Assembly: GCA_934645275.1 (NCBI GenBank)
Contig: CAKUDW010000079.1
Location: 1-8,230 of the forward strand
Direction: 5' to 3'
Origin: an uncultured Clostridia bacterium
GTDB lineage: Bacteria > Bacillota_A > Clostridia > Christensenellales > Aristaeellaceae
DNA: 8,230 nt
Shown one piece after another: positions 1-5,377 of the stretch; within the stretch, counting starts at the first letter, position 1, and each line of letters begins with the position of its first letter. The notes under the pieces are model-generated. The model did no database searches. It worked only from the letters and a program-made list of their open reading frames with translations, and had not been told where the DNA came from. The translations under genes and the position numbers were made by a program.

Positions 1-950
1 AGCGCCGTGCGCTCCACGCCCATGCCGAACGCGAAGCCCGAATACTTCTTCGGATCGATGCCGCACATTTCCAGCACGTGCGGATTCACCATGCCCGCGC
101 CCAATACCTCGATCCAACCCGTGCCCTTGCACATGCGGCAACCCTTGCCCTTGCAATTGGCGCAGGTCAGGTCGACCTCGGCCGACGGCTCCGTGAACGG
201 GAAGAATGACGGACGGAAACGCGTAGAGATGCCCTCGCCGTACATCTGCCGTGCAAACTCGTCCAGCGTGCCCTTCAGATCGCCCATGGTAATGTTTTCA
301 TCAATTACCAGACCTTCCAGCTGATGGAACACCGGACTGTGCGTCGCGTCGGCCTCATCCGCGCGATACACGCGTCCAGGGCTGATGATGCGAATCGGCG
401 GCTTTCGCGTGGTCATTACGCGGGCCTGCACCGGGCTGGTCTGCGAACGCAGCAGAATACTGTCCTCAACATAGAAGGTATCCTGCGCGTCGCGTGCCGG
501 ATGGTTCTTCGGCACATTAAGCAGTTCAAAGTTATAATGATCGTATTCCACCTCGGGGCCCTCGACCACCTCGTAGCCCATGCCCACAAAGATATCCACC
601 ATGCGTTCGAGCGCAATATTCATCGGGTGCAGCGAACCGGCGCTGCGCTCAGGCCCGGGCATCGTCACATCCACCGCTTCGGCAGCCAGCCGTGCTTCCT
701 TTTCACGCGCCTGCAATTCCGCCGCGCGCTTATCCAACGCTTCCTCAAGCGCCTTGCGCACATCGTTTACCAACTGACCCATCTTTGGCCGTTCCTCTGG
801 CGGCAACTGACCCATGCCACGCAGCAAGCCCGTCAGCTCGCCCTTCTTGCCAAGCACGCCCACGCGAATCTGCTCCAGACGGCCTGTTCCCCGCGCCTCG
901 CCCAATTCCGCCATCACGCGTTCTCTAATTTCCCGAAGCTTCTTCTCCAT
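1..950 (-). CDS. pheS: Phenylalanyl-tRNA synthetase alpha subunit (3' end cut by window edge)
   Basis: Class II aminoacyl-tRNA synthetase subunit that, with PheT, attaches phenylalanine to tRNA-Phe in the cytoplasm. The 316 visible residues run from the N-terminal coiled-coil arm (about 1-90) into the catalytic core. That core has HPMN (108-111), the motif 2 region GRVYRADEADATHSPVFHQ (192-210), FTEPSAEVDL (252-261) and motif 3 GFAFGMGVERTA (305-316). Four cysteines, C263, C266, C271 and C274, form the zinc-ribbon-like insert seen in many Gram-positive PheS proteins. The family is usually about 340 residues, so roughly 25 C-terminal residues are missing; pheT would be expected beyond the left edge. 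The ATG at 950-948 follows a purine-rich GAGAGGG at 967-961. A T-box leader immediately upstream controls it. Assignment is secure. Confidence 0.97.
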   Translation of the reverse strand, partial: MEKKLREIRERVMAELGEARGTGRLEQIRVGVLGKKGELTGLLRGMGQLPPEERPKMGQLVNDVRKALEEALDKRAAELQAREKEARLAAEAVDVTMPGPERSAGSLHPMNIALERMVDIFVGMGYEVVEGPEVEYDHYNFELLNVPKNHPARDAQDTFYVEDSILLRSQTSPVQARVMTTRKPPIRIISPGRVYRADEADATHSPVFHQLEGLVIDENITMGDLKGTLDEFARQMYGEGISTRFRPSFFPFTEPSAEVDLTCANCKGKGCRMCKGTGWIEVLGAGMVNPHVLEMCGIDPKKYSGFAFGMGVERTA

Positions 951-990
951 AACCGTTCTTCCCTCTCCTCATGACATTTCAACCACAGGG

Positions 991-1028
991 GCAAAAGAAA
1001 AGCTTCGCCCCAAAATCTGGGGCGAAGC
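991..1028 (-). terminator. T-box regulatory terminator of pheS leader
   Basis: A perfect 10-bp GC-rich stem (1019-1028 with 1002-1011, GCTTCGCCCC/GGGGCGAAGC) with a 7-base loop is followed on the minus strand by TTTTCTTTT. It lies between the T-box core and the pheS ribosome binding site, the position expected for the conditional attenuator. Confidence 0.95.
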
Positions 1029-1244
1029 ATAGCTCCGCTGTACCACCCGTATTCGCTCTGCGCACGCGCAGAACCTCTTCATCCGAATAACGGAGATGAA
1101 CCCGTCCGCACCTACTGCTACTTCAGCGCGAAGGCTCCAAAGTGAACTTCGCCGATGGAACGCCCGGCAGCGCTTTCAGCCCGCGGCGCCGCTCTCTTTA
1201 CCCGTTTCCATGATACCGGTTACTCTCTTCTTCATCGCCTGTTT
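991..1244 (-). promoter_or_regulatory. T-box riboswitch, tRNA-Phe specific (UUC specifier), upstream of pheS
   Basis: Read on the minus strand, the leader has the T-box landmarks in order. Stem I begins with GCGATGAAG and an AGAGAGTA element near 1235-1220, and a distal AGAGAGC follows. Next is GCGAAG-UUC-ACUUUGGAGCC, in which UUC at 1146-1144 reads as the phenylalanine specifier codon. A stem II type TAGG...ACGG segment and a stem III hairpin (TTCATCTCCG pairing with CGGATGAA) come after. The T-box core GGGTGGTACAGCG lies at 1048-1036; its UGGU would pair with an ACCA tRNA end, fitting the A discriminator of tRNA-Phe. The core differs from the usual UGGUACCGCG by one base (ACAGCG). A terminator hairpin follows directly. 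By family knowledge, uncharged tRNA-Phe stabilises the antiterminator and turns pheS on. Confidence 0.93.
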
Positions 1245-1250
1245 GCCACA

Positions 1251-1279
1251 ATTATATCATCTTCCAAGTGTACGCGCAA
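1251..1279 (-). promoter_or_regulatory. Sigma-A-type promoter of the pheS T-box leader
   Basis: On the minus strand, TTGCGC (1279-1274) and a perfect TATAAT (1256-1251) are separated by 17 bases. The start of transcription is inferred near 1244, just before stem I of the T-box. The -35 matches consensus only in TTG. Confidence 0.8.
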
Positions 1280-1313
1280 GCGCGGATGCAGTTTTTAACA
1301 AAACGGTTATCGC

Positions 1314-2390
1314 TTACGCAGCTGCGGTCTGCGCGTATTTCGGATATGCCGTGTTCTGGGCATAATTGCCGCGCGCAGTGCTCTGTGAAGTTCGCGCGGC
1401 AGGCGCTTCAAAATTGTAGCAGAAATAATAAGCGGCATCGTAGGCGCCTTCAGGGCTGTTGTCCACATTCTTCATGTAGCGGTGCACCGCGGGATAAAAC
1501 TTTTCAAGTTCATACTGCAAGTAGTAGAGCTGACCCGCAAGCGTGGTGTAATCCATATTATGCTCGCTGCAATAGTTAATCAACCGTGTCTTGCGCGCAG
1601 CGTGCCACTGGCAGATGCCGTAGCTCGTACCACCATCGCCGTCCGTCGTGGCCTTGAAACCGGATTCATACTTGATATTCGCTACCAGACCTGAAGCCGC
1701 CGCGGCGTTGTAGCCCAGCACCTTCATCGCGAAAATGAAAACCAGCTGCTCGTTTGAATAGTTGCCCGACTCAAGCATCTGCGCCAGCGTCATTTCCTTT
1801 GTTTCCTCTGCGATGGTTTCCTTCTTTGCCTCAAGCTGTTTACGCAGCTCTTCAAGGCGCGCCTCGGTCATCTCTTCCTCGTTGCCTGCGGGCGTTTCAA
1901 TGACCGGCTCGGAAATCAGGCCATCATAGCTCAGGTGCCCCGCATAGGCATAGCCCACATAGCCGTTTTTTTCAACCATGGCACAGCTGCCGTTCACAGC
2001 CAGCACGTTCAGGCTCGTACCTGCGGCCACCTTGGTATAGCTGCTGGTAAGATTGGGCTTTTTAAAGATGAAGGTACCTGTGCTGGTGGTGGCAGATTTG
2101 GCCACGCTGGATACCGCCTGCATATCGTCCACCTGCGCATAACCCGTTTTGCCCTTGTAGCTGATTTGAGCCACGTTGCCCGAATAGGCCTGCACCGTCA
2201 CAATCGTCTTGCATGGCAGCGCGGCAACGGCGGCGCTGAGCGTCTGATCCGGATAAACCAGCATGTACTTGGATTTTACCAGCGCTGAAAAACTGCCCTC
2301 AGCCACAGCCAGTTCCGGCAGCACGGCAAGCAGCAGCACAGCGGCAAGCAGCAGCGCGGCGAGGCGCATTCTTTTGAATGTGTGTTTCAT
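1314..2390 (-). CDS. Secreted SH3-SH3-phage-tail-lysozyme-type cell wall hydrolase
   Basis: A 358-residue exported protein, probably a peptidoglycan-cleaving enzyme acting in or on the cell wall. It has a classic signal peptide (positive KHTFKRMR, hydrophobic 11-25, likely cleavage after AVA at 30). Two SH3-like repeats follow at about 36-93 and 103-156; the second ends in NGYVGYAYAGHLS. A charged, probably helical linker rich in E and K spans 168-200. The C-terminal domain, about 205-340, resembles the phage tail lysozyme family: GLVANIKYESGF (234-245) with E242 as the likely catalytic glutamate, then GTSYGICQWH (254-263) and an LYYLQYELE segment. The ATG at 2390 has AGGGAG six bases upstream. 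It has its own consensus promoter and no clear terminator before the pheS leader. Family assignment rests on motif recognition; the natural substrate is unknown. Confidence 0.82.
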   Translation of the reverse strand: MKHTFKRMRLAALLLAAVLLLAVLPELAVAEGSFSALVKSKYMLVYPDQTLSAAVAALPCKTIVTVQAYSGNVAQISYKGKTGYAQVDDMQAVSSVAKSATTSTGTFIFKKPNLTSSYTKVAAGTSLNVLAVNGSCAMVEKNGYVGYAYAGHLSYDGLISEPVIETPAGNEEEMTEARLEELRKQLEAKKETIAEETKEMTLAQMLESGNYSNEQLVFIFAMKVLGYNAAAASGLVANIKYESGFKATTDGDGGTSYGICQWHAARKTRLINYCSEHNMDYTTLAGQLYYLQYELEKFYPAVHRYMKNVDNSPEGAYDAAYYFCYNFEAPAARTSQSTARGNYAQNTAYPKYAQTAAA

Positions 2391-2443
2391 TTTATTCTCC
2401 CTTGTATGAATAATTTTGTATATATCGTCATTAATCTGTAATA

Positions 2444-2472
2444 TTTATAGCATATACACAAAATATTGTCAA
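2444..2472 (-). promoter_or_regulatory. Strong sigma-A-type promoter for the SH3/lysozyme gene
   Basis: On the minus strand, a perfect TTGACA (2472-2467) is followed after exactly 17 bases by TATAAA (2449-2444), inside a very AT-rich spacer. The inferred leader is about 50 bases long. A second perfect TTGACA sits 17 bases further upstream (2489-2484), with only a weak TATTTT (2465-2460) as a possible partner. Confidence 0.85.
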
Positions 2473-2514
2473 GGGCAAAGCTGTGTCAAGCCACGCTTTT
2501 CATGCAAAAAATAT

Positions 2515-2552
2515 GCAAAAAAGTGCCCGGAATCCTGAAATCCCAGGCACTT
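2515..2552 (-). terminator. Intrinsic terminator of the gerM-to-rhaM-like operon
   Basis: On the minus strand, AGTGCCTGGGAT (2551-2540) pairs with ATTCCGGGCACT (2533-2522), with two G-T wobbles and a 6-base loop TTCAGG, followed by TTTTTTGC. It lies about 40 bases after the stop codon of the last operon gene. The T-run is only on the minus-strand side, so it serves the operon rather than plus-strand transcription. Confidence 0.92.
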
Positions 2553-2593
2553 AGACAAAATTATATTCCAATTATTGCAAAATTATGACCTGA

Positions 2594-3241
2594 TCACAGT
2601 ACGCGTTCGACCTTTGGATGCTTTTCGCCTGTCAGCCAATCCACATCGTCTGTCAGCCAATCCATAATTTCCAGCTGTCGCGTTTCCCAGGCCACCGTTG
2701 CGGCCTTCTGTTCGGGCGTGGGTTCTACGTCGGCCAGCGCGCGCACCAACTCGCAATAGCCGAAAATGTGGCCGTCACCGTACCAGATGGTAAAATCACT
2801 CTCCGGGCCATCGCTCACGGAATCGCCGCGCGCTTCCACCAGCGCGTCGTGGCGGCGCTTGTATTCATCCTCGCAGCCAGGCTTAATTCTCGTGGAAAAC
2901 ACGCGATGACGAATCAGGCGCTTATCCTCGCGCACAACGCCGATGTTGTGATACATCAGCCGCATGCTCCCCGGCGCACACGCCAGCTCCACGCCTTCGG
3001 GCAGACGCCCCAGCACCGCGTCGAGCGCACGCATATCGCCATTTTCCGTTTCGCCATAGCCGAACAGGTACTGCTGTATATGCCAGATGGAAAAGTTAGA
3101 AACGCCACCACACGCGCAGGCAGCTTCGAATTCGCCGCGCATTGCGCGCACGGCCTCAATCTGCGCTTCGCGCTCGCCGGTCAATTTCAGCACGAAGGCA
3201 ATTCTGTGCATGGCTACCGCCAGCTCGCGATCAGAACTCAT
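2594..3241 (-). CDS. Tandem L-rhamnose mutarotase (RhaM)-like two-domain protein
   Basis: 215 residues made of two similar RhaM-type alpha/beta-barrel halves. The first half starts at MHRIAFVLKL (11-20) and includes NFSIWHIQQYLFGYGETE (49-66). The second starts at HRVFSTRIKPG (112-122), with EYKRRHDALVEA (126-137) and DFTIWYGDGHIFGYCEL (149-165). RhaM interconverts the anomers of L-rhamnose; its family motif places an acid/base histidine in an xYxRRH segment, matched here by H131. The first half has no histidine there (EREAQIEAVRAM). It overlaps the upstream Dabb gene by 11 bases (ATGAGTTCTGA), suggesting translational coupling. An alternative start is M11 (3211), which aligns with the usual RhaM N-terminus; neither start has a strong ribosome site. 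No rhamnose genes are nearby, so the true substrate is uncertain. Confidence 0.8.
   Translation of the reverse strand: MSSDRELAVAMHRIAFVLKLTGEREAQIEAVRAMRGEFEAACACGGVSNFSIWHIQQYLFGYGETENGDMRALDAVLGRLPEGVELACAPGSMRLMYHNIGVVREDKRLIRHRVFSTRIKPGCEDEYKRRHDALVEARGDSVSDGPESDFTIWYGDGHIFGYCELVRALADVEPTPEQKAATVAWETRQLEIMDWLTDDVDWLTGEKHPKVERVL
2629..2664. repeat. In-frame 21-base tandem direct repeat in the RhaM-like gene
   Basis: CTGTCAGCCAATCCA occurs at 2629-2643 and again at 2650-2664, a period of 21 bases or seven codons. It encodes the doubled DWLT in MDWLTDDVDWLTGEK near the C-terminus, with identical codons in both copies. This looks like a recent small duplication. Confidence 0.8.
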
Positions 3242-3518
3242 AATCGCAGGCCACGGAGGCCGAGCGCACTTCGTGCATGCGCTTCTTCACAGGCATGTGT
3301 ACCGGATGTGTCTGATAGGCGTCAAAGGAGGCGCGATCCACGAATTCAGTGATCAGCGCCACGTCATAACTACGCTCGCTGCCCAGGAAATCCGCACCCG
3401 CTTCCAGATCGGTCATGCCCTCGATCTTGCCTTTCATGCCATAGAAATTTTTCACCAGCTGCGGAATTTCAGCTTTGTACTCGTCCTTGATTTTGAACAT
3501 AACAATGTGTCTGATCAT
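3231..3518 (-). CDS. Stress-responsive alpha/beta barrel (Dabb) domain protein
   Basis: A 95-residue single-domain protein of the Dabb family (dimeric ferredoxin-like barrel). It opens with MIRHIVMFKIKDEY, has YDVALITEFVDRASFDAYQTHPVH (51-74) in the middle and ends in VACDYEF, the standard family pattern including the HPxH motif. Family members are small cytoplasmic dimers; most have no known reaction, and some bind or convert small aromatic compounds. I chose the ATG at 3518 because AAGGAG lies ten bases upstream (3534-3529) and the protein then starts where the family does; the frame extends upstream to 3566 but those residues match nothing. Its ATGA overlaps the stop of the phosphoesterase gene, and its own end overlaps the RhaM-like gene. 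Dabb and RhaM share a fold class, so the pair may cooperate or be related in function; that is inference. Confidence 0.88.
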   Translation of the reverse strand: MIRHIVMFKIKDEYKAEIPQLVKNFYGMKGKIEGMTDLEAGADFLGSERSYDVALITEFVDRASFDAYQTHPVHMPVKKRMHEVRSASVACDYEF

Positions 3519-4033
3519 GATATTGTATCTCCTTCCTCTTCTGCCCCCATTTGCGGAGGCGTCCATTGGTCTATGTCCAGTATGCGCGGCACGATATCCT
3601 TACCGGATATATCCAACACACACAGGCTCCCGTTTTTCAGCGCGCCGGGATTGATCAGCAGCGCGCGCCCCACATACGCGGCAAACGAACGGTGCGTATG
3701 CCCAAAGAGCGCTGCATCCATCATGTTTTCCTCGGCGTAATAGGAAAGACGATCATAGCCGTATTTCACGCCGAAGCGATCTCCATGCACCAGCAGCAGG
3801 CGCTTGCCTTCAATGTTCAGGCGCAGTTCTCGATCGCAGTGCGCGCTCCAATCGCAGTTTCCCGCCACAAAGCTCACCGGAATACTCAGCTGCTTTTCCA
3901 ACCATCGCGCGTCCTCAACAATATCGCCCAGATGAAACACGCGCTCAATCTTCTCCGCGCAACAGAATTCAGGCAGTTTTTCCAGATGATACCTGCCGCC
4001 ATGCGAATCCGATAGGACCAGTATGCGCGTCAC
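3515..4033 (-). CDS. YfcE/YsnB-type calcineurin-like metallophosphoesterase
   Basis: A 172-residue cytoplasmic phosphodiesterase of the YfcE/MJ0936 family, which uses two metal ions to hydrolyse phosphodiester bonds. The full metal-binding set is visible: D9 and H11 (SDSHG), D37 (HLGD), N59 (AGNCD), H83 (LVHGD), H112 and H114 (FGHTHR), followed by LINPGAL. The start is GTG at 4033, overlapping the stop of the rph-rdgB gene as GTGA, so it probably depends on translational coupling; no good ribosome site is visible. The place directly after rdgB corresponds to ysnB in Bacillus subtilis. The stop overlaps the Dabb start by four bases. Physiological substrate unknown, family assignment secure. 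Confidence 0.94.
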   Translation of the reverse strand: MTRILVLSDSHGGRYHLEKLPEFCCAEKIERVFHLGDIVEDARWLEKQLSIPVSFVAGNCDWSAHCDRELRLNIEGKRLLLVHGDRFGVKYGYDRLSYYAEENMMDAALFGHTHRSFAAYVGRALLINPGALKNGSLCVLDISGKDIVPRILDIDQWTPPQMGAEEEGDTIS

Positions 4034-5358
4034 GCCCCGGCCGCCAGCGCCCGAATCAGCGCCTCTATCGCACGCGCTCGATGCGAAATACGGTTCTTGG
4101 ATTCTGCGTCCGCCTGTCCGAAGCTCATCTGCAAATCGTCCGACCAGAAAAGCGGATCATAGCCGAAACCGCCCTCGCCGTCGCGCGCGCGCAGAATATG
4201 TCCGTCGCAACGGCCATACACCGTCATATCCGCATGGCCCGGGCGGCACAACGCCAGTGCACAGCCGTAGTGCGCATTGCGCCGATCATCCGGCACGGCA
4301 TCCATTTCCTTCAACAGCAGATCATTGTTCGCCTCGTCGTCGCCATGTACGCCGCAGAAGCGCGCGGAATACACGCCGGGGCGACCGTCCAGCGCATCCA
4401 CGCACAGACCGGAATCGTCGGCCAGGGTGGCACAGCCGGTCAGCTGCATCAGCGCGCGCGCCTTAATCAGCGCGTTTTCCTCAAAGGTTTCGCCCGTCTC
4501 CTCCACGTCCGTTTCCACGCCCATTTCGCGCATGGAGCACACGTCGAAGCGGTCGCCCAGCATGGCGCGCAGCTCCCGCAGCTTGCCAAAATTGTTGCTG
4601 GCCAGCACCAGCTTCGGCTTTTTGAAAATCACATCCGCGCGCTCGCCCAACGCGGCGCTCTGCGCACGCATCAGCGCGTTCACGCCCTTTTCGCCCAGCG
4701 CCAGCAGCTCGTCAAGTTCGGCGCGGGAATAGCTCTTATGTTCGCCCGTACCCTGAATCTCCACATAGCCCATCTCGCCGTTTGCATCGCGCGTCATCAC
4801 GATATTCATGTCCACCTGCGCGCGGCTGTCCTGCGCGTATTCGAGATCGAGCGTGCATTCGCCATCTATCACGCCGGCAGAAATCGCCGCCACCTGACGC
4901 ACAATGGGCGAATCCTGAATTGCGCCCGATTCGAGCAGCTTCGACACCGCCAGACAAAGCGCTACGAAGCCGCCGGTGATGGATGCGGTGCGCGTGCCGC
5001 CGTCGGCCTGAAGCACATCGCAGTCGATGTACACGGTGCGCTCGCCCAGGCGCGTCATATCGCAGGCAGCCCGCAGCGATCGGCCGATCAACCGCTGGAT
5101 TTCCACGCTGCGCCCATCCTTCTTCACGCCGTCGCGCGCCTTGCGCTGCGGCGTTGCGCCCGGCAACATCGCATATTCCGCGGTGAGCCAGCCGCTGCCC
5201 TTGCCCTTCAAAAACGGCGGCACCCCATCCTGAACGGACGCGGTGCAGAGCACGCGGGTTCGGCCGCAGCAAATCAGCGCCGAACCCGCCGCCATTTCCG
5301 TATAGTCCGGAATGATGCGCACAATGCGCAGCTCGTCCCGGCTTCTCATCTCTTCCAT
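4030..5358 (-). CDS. rph-rdgB: Bifunctional RNase PH / XTP-dITP (RdgB/HAM1) diphosphatase fusion
   Basis: One 442-residue chain joins two enzymes that are usually separate. Residues 1 to about 245 are RNase PH, the phosphorolytic 3' exonuclease that trims tRNA precursors: LCTASVQDGVPPFLKGKGSGWLTAEY, EIQRLIGRSLRA (86-97), QADGGTRTASITGG (117-130, phosphate-binding GTRTA) and DLEYAQDSRAQVDMN (171-185, catalytic-type D171 and D177). Residues about 248 to 442 are RdgB, which hydrolyses XTP, dITP and related nucleotides to monophosphates: VLASNNFGKLRE (251-262), EETGETFEENALIKA (286-300), LADDSGLCVDALDGRPGVYSARF (312-334), GEGGFGYDPLF (394-404) and SHRARA (425-430). There is almost no linker. GGAGG lies eight bases before the ATG. 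The gerM-rph-rdgB-ysnB order matches Bacillus. The RNase PH half departs from consensus at its N-terminus, at MLPG and at AQD. Confidence 0.95.
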   Translation of the reverse strand: MEEMRSRDELRIVRIIPDYTEMAAGSALICCGRTRVLCTASVQDGVPPFLKGKGSGWLTAEYAMLPGATPQRKARDGVKKDGRSVEIQRLIGRSLRAACDMTRLGERTVYIDCDVLQADGGTRTASITGGFVALCLAVSKLLESGAIQDSPIVRQVAAISAGVIDGECTLDLEYAQDSRAQVDMNIVMTRDANGEMGYVEIQGTGEHKSYSRAELDELLALGEKGVNALMRAQSAALGERADVIFKKPKLVLASNNFGKLRELRAMLGDRFDVCSMREMGVETDVEETGETFEENALIKARALMQLTGCATLADDSGLCVDALDGRPGVYSARFCGVHGDDEANNDLLLKEMDAVPDDRRNAHYGCALALCRPGHADMTVYGRCDGHILRARDGEGGFGYDPLFWSDDLQMSFGQADAESKNRISHRARAIEALIRALAAGA

Positions 5359-5377
5359 TTGTAATTCCTCCGCATGC

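Noticed and set aside
324..974. A 216-codon plus-strand open frame opposite pheS
   Set aside because: It runs antisense to conserved synthetase sequence and the T-box end; the translation has the His/Arg-rich look of a GC-rich shadow frame.
1096..1365. Small plus-strand open frame with a hydrophobic C-terminal stretch
   Set aside because: It lies across the T-box stem I, the pheS promoter and the 3' end of the lysozyme gene, with no ribosome site of its own.
2498..2522. Two copies of TTTTTTGCAT (minus strand) next to the terminator
   Set aside because: One copy includes the terminator T-run, and the sequence is simple AT-rich DNA; two copies are not enough to claim an operator.
3519..3566. 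Longer N-terminus for the Dabb protein, starting at 3566
   Set aside because: The extra 16 residues match nothing and overlap the phosphoesterase gene; the start at 3518 has AAGGAG upstream and fits the family start.
4081..5364. A 427-codon open frame on the plus strand
   Set aside because: It is the antisense shadow of the rph-rdgB gene; its product is rich in H, R and A with no recognisable domain, and the minus strand carries clear enzyme motifs.
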